Source: Moringa oleifera (Eukaryota > Streptophyta > Magnoliopsida > Brassicales > Moringaceae). From it: 64,000 bases of DNA. This document shows, in pieces, positions 48,255 to 60,900 of the stretch. Position numbers and translations under genes: made by a program. The first letter of the stretch is position 1. Every line of letters starts with the position of its first letter. Location: NCBI GenBank assembly GCA_021397835.1, contig JAJFZO010000407.1, positions 6,138,001 to 6,202,000 on the forward strand. Reading direction: 5' to 3'. The notes under the pieces are model-generated. The model had not been told where the DNA came from. It ran no database searches and saw only the letters and a list, made by a program, of their open reading frames with translations.

Positions 48255-49653
48255 ATGGCAAACGAAACAGAGAACCTACAGGAGACCTTGAAGCCCCTAT
48301 ACATAAGGGCATCCCAGGCTGAGGTTGATCTCTCTCTCTCTCCCCGATTTTCTCTATCTGTGCATACAGGTCTATGTATTCAACATACATCATAGTATAT
48401 ATTATCAATATATGTTCTGAGGAGATGATTGTACATTTTGGGGAGCTCTGTCTCCTAGGGTTTTTGGTTTTGGTACATTTTTGACGAATTTGGTTTACAT
48501 ATACTGAATAGTAGTATATGTTTTCGTACAACCCTTAGTATGTGAATTAGGCCTGAGGTTCTGCTTTATAATGGTAGTTTTATCAAACTACCGGGGTTTT
48601 CCAGTTCTAGAAACTGGAGGTCACCCATGAAGTTCGATGTTTCAGCAGGTTTATACTATACTAATCAAATGTGTAGTGTGTAAGTATTATATATGTAAAT
48701 GAAGATTATTAGATTTCTCGTCTGGTGTCATCATCATCCATTGGAGTTAAAAGAGTGGGATTGATGAGTCTGCAAGTTGTGTAAAACTGCTGGATTTTGA
48801 ATAACTTAGTGCATAAGACTCTGTTTTGTTTTGTTTAATTCAGCAAGTTTAGATTCTATGTCATGCTAAGAAAATTTGTAACTTAACCCCATTTCTGATT
48901 TATCTATCCCAAATTAATCCTGGTTGAAGAAAAGTTTGTGCTTTCTGCTTCTCCTGGCCAAAAGTTTTAGATTGGAGACTTTATGATGTTGTTGTATCCT
49001 GAATTGACACTCTCGAAATCAATATATCTCCTGTACATTTAGGATTGCCCACCAGATGAGATTGATTTTGCCTCTGAGTGACAATGTGATTATCATGATT
49101 AGCATTTTCAGACTAGTTTGTCTGGAAAATTGTTATGATTGTTCTGAATGTAGATACAATCACAGTCACATTGAATGAGTCTTTTGGTTCTTCTGATGGA
49201 CATCAGAGATATTAGCATTTTATGTTTATGTTACAGGACCGATTAACTAGACTTGAAGCTGCTTTAGCAAGTAAGACAGGTTGGTAATGAGGTACTCTAT
49301 TTAGTTGGCTCTGCATTCACGAAATTAGTTAATCCAGATTTCTCATATCTTTGTCCTCTGATTGGGAACTCTCTCAGAAGCTGGAAATGAGGAGCTCCTC
49401 AAGAAAATTAGTGAAATCCAGACGAAGCTAGAAGATGCACATGCAAATCTGGTTGTAGAACAAGGAAAGGTAATGCATCTTTCTATGTACTTCTAAAAAG
49501 ATTTCTCAGTTCCATTTGGAAAATGATGAAGTTAAGAGAGTCTTCGCCGAACACCAGGTCAATGACCTCAAAGTGAAAAATGAGAAACAAAAGTATCGTA
49601 TTGAACACCTTGTCCGGGCACTAAGGGAGGCTGATGAAAGTTGGAAAGAATGA
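48255..49653 (+). CDS. Small coiled-coil protein of unknown function (about 99 residues)
   Basis: Coding exons: 48255-48323, 49237-49279, 49378-49469, 49558-49653. They join in frame to a 99-residue, charged, heptad-like protein starting MANETENLQETLKPL and ending READESWKE. Almost all of it is predicted helix, with Glu/Lys/Leu periodicity (LEAALAS, LLKKISEIQTKLEDAHANL). I have a general sense of similar small plant proteins but cannot name one. The short exons joining cleanly support a real gene. The exon 2 end is uncertain by 9 bases because two donors (after 49270 or 49279) both preserve frame. The exon 4 start could also be earlier, but that would leave a 40-base intron, too short for plants. 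Confidence 0.75.
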
Positions 49654-50800
49654 AAGGTATATTTCTTTATAATTCTTTTGATATGTTCTAAAGGTTTAGT
49701 TCCTAAACTTTTTACATTATCAATCTGTTTATTGAAATTATAAGAGAGCATTGGGTTATTTTCTTTCCCTGCATTTGTGAAGGGGAGTTTCTAGGTTTGT
49801 TTTCACTGACTCATCTCTGGTATGACATTATGTGTTTTTGGTTTTGGTTTTCTCAGGTCAGGATTTGGAAACAACTACACAGACAATCTCTAGGTTGAAG
49901 AACATGAAGCTGTGACCTGACATATCTCACTTGTTAGGATATGATAATGAACCAAGATACATTGTTTCGCTTGTTAGAATCTGATATTGGAACAAGATAC
50001 AGGTTGTTAATTCTCATGCCTATGTGCCTCATTTATGGGTTTCTGACTTACTTTTTCTTGAGAAAGTGAAGTAATTGTGCATTGTTTGGAGCACCTACCT
50101 ACAGTGTGGTTTTTGATTGATATAACATGACTTCTACGAACTTGGTCATTGGCAGATCATGAAAGAGAAAGACACTTTTCTTATGGATTGGGTTGTGAAG
50201 CATTTGAATTTGCCCTTGATTGGTGATTATTTGATCAAAAGTTAAACTGAAAACAGACTTCTCATTTCTCCAAAATGTGGCAGTCTATTGTTTCCTTGTG
50301 TTCTTCGTCTTGTTGAATCATGGTAAGGCTTGCAGCAAAACAACTAGTCTTTGCTTTCTTTTCCTTCTTGAAACTAATTATTTAATTTGAAGAGAAAAGT
50401 TTTATGACCTACTGTACACCAAACTCCAGTAAACTATATCATAACATTCACAAACCATTATACAAATGGGTAATATTTTGAGCCTACAACTCAATCATCT
50501 TCTCTGACAACCACAAGTTAGTATACAAAAAGACTATAGGGCACTTTACCATAACAATGGAATAGCTCCATTTCTCTGTTTGTTCCATAGGATCTACATA
50601 TTGCCTATAAATAATCTTATAAGTGTCTCTTTGTTTTCCTTTTTCAGTCTTTGAACTCTATGTATGAGAAGGGACTAGCATTTATACTTGTAGCCAAACA
50701 TTCTCTCAGAAGATATCTACAAAAACCATAAACTAAAAGGAAGGGAAAGAAGGTAATAAAGTGGATTACCATCAGTGGACTTTTGCATGCACCTATGAAT
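49654..50800. other. Tail-to-tail spacer between coiled-coil and Rho-N genes
   Basis: This should contain the 3' UTRs of both flanking genes and possibly a spliced 3' UTR exon beginning after the acceptor near 49857. No coding frame is supported. Confidence 0.55.
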
Positions 50801-53800
50801 TCAGCAACAACCCAGTCGACTGGTTATTCGTTCCACCAGATCAGTTTTCTTAAGCCTATAATAATTTGTCATTTTCTGTTCCTTTGCTATGGCCCTTAAG
50901 TCGCACATTTTCAGATCCTTCAAGTAACTTGCAGCAGAATTTGATGATGCCACAGCTTCAGTACCAGGATCATCAGGGGAGCAGGACTCTTTGATTAGGA
51001 GGTCATTTTGACTTCCACTTTTCATTGGGTCCCCATCTGCTTCTGTGAATTCCATTTTAACAGTCGAGTCTCCAATCTTCAGTGCAATTGGCATACTTTT
51101 CTTCCTTTTCTTTGCTGTATTTGGGCTGTCATCCATATCAACACTGTACTCTTCAGACTCACACCACGTACGTTGAAATAGTTTCTCCTTGACCTTCCTC
51201 TCCAAACAATTATTTAAACTAGCTTTGTTGCCAGGTTTCACCTGCCTCTTTCTTTTTGAATTAGAAGATGAATTGGAAGCATCTTCAGCAGAAAGAAAAC
51301 CGAGTCTTGGAATACTTGCTGGACTTAACCCCAAATTCCTATTTGCCTTTTGGGTTGGTGACTTCAGATATGAGATCAAAATCAGCTTATTATCATTAGC
51401 AGCATTTTCAGCCCTCTGAACTACTTCAGCCTGTGGTTTCACTTTCTCCTTGAACTGTGGCATGGGAGTAATTTCTTCTCTCCCATCCTGCAAGTCAAAA
51501 AGTCAAGGCAGAATGTTCAGCTGCATTTAAGCCAGATTCTCCATCCTTCACAACATTAGAAGGATATTCCCTCTGCCTTTCCACATTAAAGAGAAAAAAA
51601 TAATTAAAAAAAATTGAAGAATGCATCTTTCAACTGAAGCAACTTTTTAATCTGGAAGTCCTTGTATGTGCAGGCTTTCAAAACAAAATCACATAGTTTC
51701 ACTCTATATCAGAATTTTCTTTTTTTCTTTTTACATGGCCATTGGCAGAGTTGCAGAAATTTTTAATGTCATTCAAGCTACCTATCATACACTTCCATTT
51801 GGGGCTGAATTTTTGGAGAGACTATTTATAGGCTGTTCATTTAGGAGGGAGAAGAGGAGGGGGGGGGGGGGGGGGGGGGGGACCAACAAAGAACAATTAG
51901 GATGTACGGCACAATTTCCCTGGGTTGAAATACACATACAGCTCTGTCTTTCAACTGACATATGCGTTCATATATAAATTGCTTTCTTAGAGTTCTGAAC
52001 CCTTAAGTAGAGTATCATCAAGATTACGTATCGCTAAACTTGCATATTTACTGTGAAAAGAAGATAAACTAGCAGTACCTTGAGATTTTCACCAATTGCT
52101 TTCTTTGGAGAATGTAAGATTGTAAAATCTGTAGTGGATGAAGAACTGCTCTCTTCTACTTCCTCTCTTATGTTCTTTGATTCAGAAGTTGCATGTTTGT
52201 TGCTGTCATGATGGCCAATTAAATGCTTTGAAGCATCTGTACTAGAAAGTTCCCTGGTTTCTGCATGCTGTTCGTTGTCAAAGAAACAGCATAACTACAT
52301 GCAAAAGTTTTCACTTGCACAAAGGAGAAAGATCACTCAATTATATCTACAGCTGGTACAGAGCTTGACGCACAAAATAATCAGGAAATCAGGAAAGCTA
52401 TTAATTCCCAATCCATATCAAGCAGTAAATTTCTAGCAGCCAAAATACTAATTCAACATATCTCAGTTGGGTCTCAATTTTTGGTCCTTCCTTTTCTCTC
52501 CTTAATCGTTTTCTCTTATTCTAGCTCAGAGGTGAAGATGCATAAATATCTTCAAGAAAGATCCTAAGATGCTGAGAACAATCATGGTACCTAAACTGAG
52601 TTCATCTTCTACAAATCACATTGAAACAATGAAAAGACAACCTTTAGATTAGGTCTAAATTAGGGCCATGTTTAAGCGTCTTATTATTGTTGTCCATTTT
52701 TATGGTTATTCTATTTGCCTTTCATGTTTACAAAATTAGGCAGTTAGTTGAGACCTAAAATCTTATGAACTGTTACTTTTCTTTTTCTGCAACAATTACT
52801 CAGCATGCAGTTTAACTATACATGCCTACCATCACTTCTGTAGATGCATTTTCAAGTCCAAGTGAATAGATCTAAAGCTTCTTTTCCCTTTTAAAAATCC
52901 AGTCAGTGGAAAAAAGAAAAAAAAAATGAAGATTGACTTGATCATTGCAGCCCAACATACCTATCGCCACATCTCTAGATTAAATCCAAAGGAATCTTTT
53001 GTCTTGATTAAAATTTAACTCAAGTTGCTGAATTTATTTGTAGCAACACAATAGCAGCAGCAAAGGAAAGACAACCTGAATTTGATACTTCGGCTCATGT
53101 CTTCTCTTTTGTGTAGACCTCAAAGGTAAACTTCCAAACATTTCTTTGTCATTGGCAGTAAACCCAGGTTCTTTCACTTCTTCCTTTCTTGTACTTTTCA
53201 AATTTGATACTTTCTTCTCATCAGAATGGCCAGCTGCTGACTTCAACGAAGGGTCTTTGCCATTAGTATTTGCCAGCTGCTCATGATCAAAATGAGGCAG
53301 TAAGGTGCAAATCTGTCGGTCATAAAATTGTCAGTAAATTGCACACCATATAAGACAGGCAGACACAAATGCCTCAGTTTTTCCTTTTCTTCACCCGGAT
53401 GATAGGCAAATAAACAGTTGAATTTTCAAAACTTAGAACTTAAAACAGCTAAGGCAGCACAAACTTGACACTGTTCTGCATGTGCCTATACACATGCCTG
53501 GTTAGGGATGCTCTTGCATAGCAAATGTACAGGTTTTCAACAAACCAAATCAACTCAGCAATAGAAGATTCACATTACTCAGATGGTCAGTAATACTCTT
53601 ATGCTATTCCTACATGGGCCACCCCAATAAAGCTCAGGTATTAGAACAGTCTGCCAACATCTGAGTTTAGTGTATTCTGGAAACTATTTCAATCAGCTCC
53701 TGAAGGAAAAAGTGAACTTATTAAGGTGGCAAGCATGCATGCATGCATAAAGTAGAACCTTGCATTGCATGACATTAACACACATACTGTGGGATTGGCT

Positions 53801-55706
53801 TGATTTGCAGGTTAAGCAACTAATTTCAGGTCAACTTAGATTGCATAGAACTAGTAAAACTGTGCCAAGGAATGTGCAGCACGATGTATGATGGAAATTA
53901 TCAATATCTGCAGTGTTTCAAAAGAAAATGAAAGATCTCCAACCTGGAAAGTAGTCTATTGATTTTTGTTTTTTAATCAGAAACAAAATAATATTTATTT
54001 ATATTAATTATAAAAGGCAACAAGGGGATATCACCCACATATGCATATGGTTAGCCATCTAAAGGTTAGAACATTTATGAACTCTACAAAGTCCTCATTT
54101 ACAAAAGAATTTCCCATTACCCATAACTTTAAAGTGCGAATTCATCTATCTCTAATCATAACAGGAGGTGATTCCACCCCTTCAAAAGCCCTCCTATGTG
54201 ATCCTTGCCAATTTAATATCTTAAAAGTACACACTGACTAAAAGAATCTGAACAAGCAATCAGTTATTCATACTGGGTTGTCACAAACATGCATATCCAA
54301 TGCCATAGTTATTAAGGGTATGTACTCCTATAGTGTGTACTTAAACTGCATGTAGAAGTGTCTTTGCAGTTAAGAAAAAGAGAGTAATCTCTGAAGAAAC
54401 AAGAAATATCCAAACAGTTCTTAGGTAAAACTTCAAGCAGATGAGAGGTCCTAAGTGAATACAAGGATGCTTATCAAGACCGTAGCAAAAACATATACAA
54501 ACGTATGGTTGAAGAACAGTATGGCAACCATTTTGCCCTCATGGTCAATTCACAAACCTGCAGTTTTTTTCTCTTTCATCCAAATAATCAGAATCATACA
54601 TGAGCACTACCATTCATGTTAGTTCTTATCTTGGAATTTTGACTTTCACTACTCTTTCCACTTTCACCACAAATGTAATTATAAATGTAACTGTCATTGT
54701 AATTGTCTGACGATCAGAACTCCCAGGGCACTATGGTTTCCAGATTGTGTAATCTTCTCCTGAAACTCAAATTAAGTCACTATAAGTCTGACAGTGTTTC
54801 ATTGAATTCTCTGATTTCCCCTTTCTATAATAATTTTAGCATCATATATTCACTTAATTTTGAGGTCTCAGCAGAACACTTGATTTCCCATGAGGAGAAT
54901 CAGAGTGGGGTTCTGAGACAATTATATAATGAGTCTATTTCCTGTGGAAGATGAAGCATGAAGCATTCAACTAAGAAAAAAGTAATATAAGTCAATGGTA
55001 GATGATACCTCATTAAATAGATATGTTTGCTATACATATTTCACTGAGAATTTTCTCCAGTCATACCTGCTCCTCTTTCTGAATGTAGTAATTTTTTAGT
55101 AGAGCCTTCACTAGTTCATGTAATCTCTCAGGAGGTTCTGTGTGCATCAGCAAATGAATCTCAACATCATTTTCATCCTTGTTCCTCAAAGTTTGTATTG
55201 AAATATCTAGGCAATCCATCTTTTTTCTCAAGGCATTGTAGCATACTTCAGACCAATCCTCATATTCAGCCCAGGCTAGTTCATTTTGTAGAGACACTAG
55301 ATCTTTCTCAAGTTCATCAATTTCAGCATCTGCTTTCATAAGCAACATCCTGAGAACTTGTACACAGGATTTCTCATGCAACACATTTTCTTCTGTCATG
55401 TCTAAAACAGTAAAGAATAGACTGTGATTAATAAAGAGTAATCACAATCATGGTAAGAAACCAAACCAATCAATACTAGAAACGAGAAATAAGGGGCATA
55501 ATTATACCAAACCCGTAACCAAAATAAAAGTCAGACTGCCATCCAGGTAACATATAATAATCGTCTTCTTGCAGAACTGAAAAGCAAATTACTCAAATCA
55601 ACAACTGAAACCATGATTGAAGCATTGCTTATACAATATACAGATGATGACAGAAAAATGTTCAGGCACCTTGATTATATGATGGACCCCAGAGGTCATC
55701 ATCCAT
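50801..55706 (-). CDS. Rho-N (Rho termination factor N-terminal) domain protein
   Basis: Coding exons in transcript order: 55706-55670, 55576-55508, 55401-55067, 53312-53076, 52267-52079, 51487-50801, totalling 517 residues. The start [12 protein letters not shown] is encoded in a 37-base first coding exon. The N-terminal third is helical and acidic ([20 protein letters not shown]). The middle is Ser/Lys-rich and looks disordered. The last 40 residues ([17 protein letters not shown], then [12 protein letters not shown]) form a Rho-N/SAP-like helix-turn-helix that in other proteins binds nucleic acid. The match is to the type annotated in Arabidopsis as a Rho termination factor (At2g41550), which fits its place beside SFGH and GPDHC1 orthologs. 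A transcription or RNA role is inference. Confidence 0.88.
51859..51881 (+). repeat. Poly(G) run of 23 in a Rho-N gene intron
   Basis: Twenty-three consecutive G bases lie in the intron between exons 5 and 6. On the gene's sense strand this is poly(C); the plus strand could form a G-quadruplex. The exact length may be unreliable in sequencing. Confidence 0.9.
53960..54240 (-). mobile_element. Probable LINE 3' end (inserted in Rho-N intron)
   Basis: On the minus strand the segment ends TTTGTTTCTGATTAAAA, the same terminal string as another element at 60.3 kb and close to the tail of the LINE at 40.0 kb. A GGG...CCC hairpin (54024-54036) lies about 50 bp before the tail. The 5' limit is a guess, and I did not find a clear target-site duplication. 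Confidence 0.55.
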
Positions 55707-56640
55707 GAGTTTTGATATGTTTATCCTGAAGTGCAGATAATGGCAAGGATATGGTTACTACCCGAGTGAAGAGGAACAAGTATGATTCAGTAACTAGACA
55801 AAGAAAAATTGACTTTCACAAAGAGACACCAGCAGAGCGCGGAAATTCTATACACTCTAAAGAAATTTATGAGAGTATCCCTTTTATAATCGGTACTTGG
55901 AGAGTTATCAGCTAAAATTATTTCCTTGTGAAAAATTTTCAAGTAAAGGTTTGCTCTTGAAGAAAATGTCAGCAGAGGCAAGGGAGAAAACAGAATCCAT
56001 CTGGAGGAGGAGGATATCATTAAGCCAGTCCATGACAAAGTAACCACCTTACCAAAGCATAAAGAAACAAATAAGGCAAAACTTTGACAAGTAATCCAAT
56101 AAATCAATCAATGGAAATTAATAATAATATGGGAAAGAACAAATTTTATTTTCATTACTTGGAATGGGTTTAAAAATTGAATTCACTATTTCTCAACCAT
56201 GCACCGCAATAGGCATTAAGAAACAATTAAAACTTCTATGAAGCTGATATTCAAACAAAAGTAATCGTGATCCAAAACCAGAAATGGCTCAACGAAGTTA
56301 ACTTATCATACTTACTGTAGAGTGGAACACTGAAATGTTAATGCAAAAGGTGGGCTGATTAACAGAGAACTCAAAGGGGGAAACCCGAGAAACAGCAGCT
56401 TTCTCGGAGATTAAACAGTACGGAATATTAGTGATAGAGAGAGAGACGGTGTCCAAAAATGCTACCACGAGACAACGTGAAGAGAACGAAGAGATAGAGC
56501 TTCTTGATCTATCTAAATTGTACAATCCGACATTTTCTGGGGCTTCCAGAGCTCGAAAAAGTGATTTCACTATTTATAGGGAAAAAGTGAGCTTCGAAGA
56601 GGGAGAGAACGAGAAAGAAAGTGAGCATCGAGAGTGAGGA
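55707..56640 (-). other. 5' UTR of the Rho-N gene with a probable UTR intron
   Basis: A good acceptor just before 55725 and a consensus donor (GTAAGTATG) just after 56316 define a probable 590-bp intron at 55726-56315. The noncoding first exon would then lie upstream of 56316, up to roughly 56600, in a GA/CT-rich stretch. This is inferred from splice sites only. Confidence 0.5.
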
Positions 56641-56822
56641 GCGAGAAAAGGCAGCCAGAAAAGCCATTGAGGAATGTTCCATTGGAGAGGGAGAGAGAAC
56701 AAGAGAGGACCAAACAGGAAATATAGGGTTACGCTGAGGGCACAAAAAGAAATTCAATAGATGGAGAAAGCAAGGGTATTTGTGTCATTTTAGCCAAAAA
56801 AACTCGCGGGAAAAGCGGGGAC

Positions 56823-57451
56823 CACGTGGTGTTTTTGTCTTTTTTGATGGATTAGCGTACAACCTTTGCAGGACTGTGGTCGGTTGACTGGTTGACTTTC
56901 CGGACGGTAACGTAGAGAAAGGCGCCCTTTCTGGTGGGGCCCGCAACAGTGCGTTAGCAAAATCGGTTACTCTTTTCCCAGTGCCGCCGACCCACTGAAT
57001 CCCGAGTATCACGTGTCATGGGCCCCTGAACAAGCGCCATTGCGCATTAAGGTGTGCCTATTCGTAGAGAATGTGTTTCCTCTCTTTGTGATGGAGAGTG
57101 GCAAGACTTGTAAATAAGTTGGACAGAACGGTTGAATCTTCTGGCGTAGGAAACAAACAAACAAGCACAGATGACTGCTTCTTTTGGAAATTTTGACAGC
57201 AGGGACTGGCTGTCATAACTTCTGCCACGGGCGGAGAGATATATGGCAGACTCCGTTGGGGTTACGCCTCCACTTTCAGGCTTCTGATAAGAGAATGACG
57301 TGAGGTTGATTTGGGCTAGATACAACGCATTGAATCCTGGAAGCCCAGTGACGGCCCAAGGTCATTTGCACGTGGCAGCGGTTGACAGTGGGGTGATCTT
57401 ATCATTGCTGGTGCTTTCATTTTATTTATGTCGTTGTCGCTGCCACACGTG
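56823..57451. promoter_or_regulatory. Cluster of four G-box (CACGTG) elements between divergent genes
   Basis: CACGTG occurs at 56823-56828, 57010-57015, 57369-57374 and 57446-57451, two within CCACGTGG- or GCACGTGGC-type contexts typical of bZIP/bHLH or ABA-response elements. They lie in the head-to-head region between the Rho-N and transporter genes. Which gene they serve cannot be told from sequence. Confidence 0.7.
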
Positions 57452-57909
57452 TCAAAAGCGGGTCTGTCTCGTAGATCACGGTGTTTAATGTTGCAGAAGT
57501 AGTAGTTGTATACTGTTTTAAAAGCTTAATGTTTATGGGGATGGTATAAAGTTGATATTGAGTAGCAATTTAATTCAATTAAAGTTTTAAAAAGTACGAA
57601 TTTTTTAGTAAATAATGTATCAAGGAGGTTTCTTTGCCGTTTTACAGGTGTTTGTTTAAAGTATAAACAATTTCGCATGGGTTATTCGACAAACAGCATA
57701 CACCTGGAGGCATCCCAATGAAATGTGAATTCCTTAACAAAAACACACCTCTCCCAAATCTGAAAGGAAGGTTAATTGTGGTAATAAACTAGTGTTAATG
57801 ACACTAAACAGGAAGGACAATTTTTCACTGGAGCTCCGATGAGAGCTTACCTCTTCTTCTACAAATTATTCAACAACCTATCTTTGCTGCAGCACACACC
57901 CACATAAGA

Positions 57910-60900
57910 ATGTCTTCACGGAAACATACCTTGTTCATATCTTCCCTCATCCTCCTCTGGTACTCAGCAAATATCGGTGTTCTCCTTCTAAACAAGTTCT
58001 TACTCTCCACTTATGGCTTCAGGTTTCCAATCTTTCTCACAATGTGTCACATGGCTGCCTGCGCCATCCTCAGCTACATCTCCATTGTCTTCTTGAAGGT
58101 TGTGCCTCTCCAAGCTGTCAAATCTAGGCCACAGTTCGTCAAGATTGCTACTTTGGGCGTTGTGTTTTGTGGGTCTGTTGTGGGTGGCAACATTTCCCTT
58201 AGGTATCTACCCGTGTCGTTTAACCAGGCTGTCGGTGCCACCACACCGTTTTTCACCGCCTTGTTTGCCTATCTCATGACTTTTAAGAGGGAGGCCTGGC
58301 TTACTTATGCAGCTCTTGTGCCTGTTGTTGCCGGCGTGGTGATTGCCAGTGGGGTATGTTTCTTTTGTTTATTTAGATCATCAAATGCTAAAAAACCAAC
58401 TCTTTATTGACATAGTTTTTGAATTGGTGTATTTAAATTTGGTTAACTATGCATGTGTCCCTGTAAAATTCAGTGATACTTTTACTCGATTATACTTAAA
58501 GAGTTTGCATTGGTACCTACTCTTCTTGGTGGATCTGTATTTGTTAAGTGTTTTTGCTTTATTTTGAATTTGTCATTTGCAATGCCGGTTCAGTAATGAA
58601 CCCAGATCTGTAATTTTGGTAAAGTGGTCTTCTCGTGATACTTGATGCCTCAGCTTGCACTAAACATATATGACAATTTAAATTGAAATCTTAACTTTGA
58701 ACATGATTAATTGTGCTTTTTGATCCCAAAAAAAAAAAAAAGATTAATTGTGCTTGTAAATTATGGATGAATACTTCCTCAAAGTGGGCAGAGACTTCAG
58801 CTGGTAGATTTGGCTTCAATGAGTTTTTCAAGAGCAAATCTTGAGCATTGACTGAGTTAAAATTAATTGAACTCACTCAAAATGTTATTAAGCTAACTGG
58901 CATCATGAACCAGTTCATTAGTCTTGCAGGCTGCGTCATTGGAGCACGTCTGACTGAATAGGCTGGCGAGTTTCATATCCTTCTTAAAGCTTAACACTCC
59001 TGTTGTAGACTTTGCCGAGAGGCATTTTTAATAATATTTCACGTGAGTTATGTTTAGAACTTTATATGTAGAGATTTGTATCTTGTTAGCTTGCTGTGAG
59101 CATGTTAAAACTCGTTCAATTTTCTAATCTTCAGATATTTGTATGATTGATTCTTAAGCTTGTTCTTAACATTGCTGTGACGCTTTTTTTTTTTTTTTGG
59201 TTTTATGGGCTTAGAAAAACCTTTAATATGCTTTACCTTGATAAATTAGGTTTCTTTTTCCCCATTCATTTTCCTGTGGAACTCTTTTCCCTGGTTCTGA
59301 GGAATTTAAGCTGTAATTTTGTATGTCGGTGGCAGGGTGAGCCTGGTTTTCACTGGTTTGGGTTCATCATGTGCATTAGTGCAACTGCTGCTAGGGCCTT
59401 CAAGTCTGTGCTTCAGGGTATCCTGCTTTCTTCTGAAGGGTAAAACCTCCTTGCGTTTACTTCATCCCCAAGTGCAGATACCAATCTGTTGCATCTAAAT
59501 TTTAATTCTTGTCATGTATCTTCTCAATCCTTAAAGAGATTTACTCACTTTATATTTGTTATCACGAGATGTACTAATTGACTTCTACCCCTGCCCAGTC
59601 TTCTTTCCTTTTTGGCTGGTAAATAAGTATTGCCATTTTATGGTGTCACCTTTATATTCTTCCTCTAATTGGAGATGAATACAAAAGCACAGAGAAATCT
59701 TCTCAAAGATTAGGTATGTGGGAAAGAGAGGGTTCTAAAGGCATAAGTGAAAAGGATATAGAGAGAACGCGGTGCATGATGCTAGTAAGATGGAAGAAAA
59801 GGCCAAAAACTATTACCTAGTCAAGAATGAAAGTAAAAGAAAAGCTTCTTCACTATTCAAAACTATAACACACTTAATTTTTTAGTTTAACTTACTAGCT
59901 TTTGTTCGTTTATTATTTCCAAGATGAAACAAGCATATGATGCTGATGTTTGTTGATAAATTTAGCTGCTTTGTGGTGATATACGGCTGGATAACTGAGT
60001 TCATGAACCTTGTTAAATAATTATATCTTGGACCACTATAAGTGGTTGAACTGGTCCTCTGTTAGCAATTATTTGATGAATTCCCTGAGGTTAGATTTAG
60101 GAATGTTAGGAGCTTGTTGTGGTATCCTTTTTCACTAACATGGTTTTCCAGGAACATATTTGGATTTCCATGAGCCCATTGGATGTTTTTTCTTCTTTTC
60201 CATCTTCCGTTGTGCTTTCTTGTGTATTTACCTGTGTGACAGGGTTTCACCCGATCTTTTGCCTTCTTCTTTGTAAATTTATACTAATCAAACTTTGTTT
60301 CTGATTAAAAAAAAAAGAAAAATTGTACTAATGGAAATAAAATTTTGGATTAGAAAAAGACATTCTGTGTTCTGCATGCCCGTGGATCCATTATATGGGA
60401 ATCATGATGTCACTCAATAAAAGTACAATGCTACTTATAAAAGATTAGTAAAGTGTAGTTTCTAGGAATGCTTTACCCGCAATTGTAACATTTGTCTAAT
60501 GTAAGAAAACATACCCAGTTGGCGGTTCTCCATCATTAGATATAGTGCTATCTGGCTGGTTAATAGTCTTCACTCTCTATCTGGAAAGACTATTGATTTA
60601 GTTGACAGAGCAAACTGCTCCAATTTATGTTCTTTTGCTTGTTTATATACCTTCATTGATTCAGCTGTGAACTGGTTCGAAAATTAACAATTAATGAGGT
60701 CTGGGTTGGGAGATTACATTGAGTATTTATACCTAAGTGAATCTGAAATTTGTGATCAATGATTTAAAACTATTTGAGCTGAGCTGTGTAAGGTTGGTTC
60801 AAGTCAGATGAATCCCTCCTGACATTTTGTGTATTAGGGTGAGGAAGATAAAAACTGAATGGCTTAAAACAAATTTCATTTCTTTAAGCTCATTTCTTTA

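Noticed and set aside
56298..57325. Several minus-strand frames of 75-92 codons upstream of the Rho-N gene
   Set aside because: They lie in the leader and promoter, lack domains and do not join to the gene in frame.
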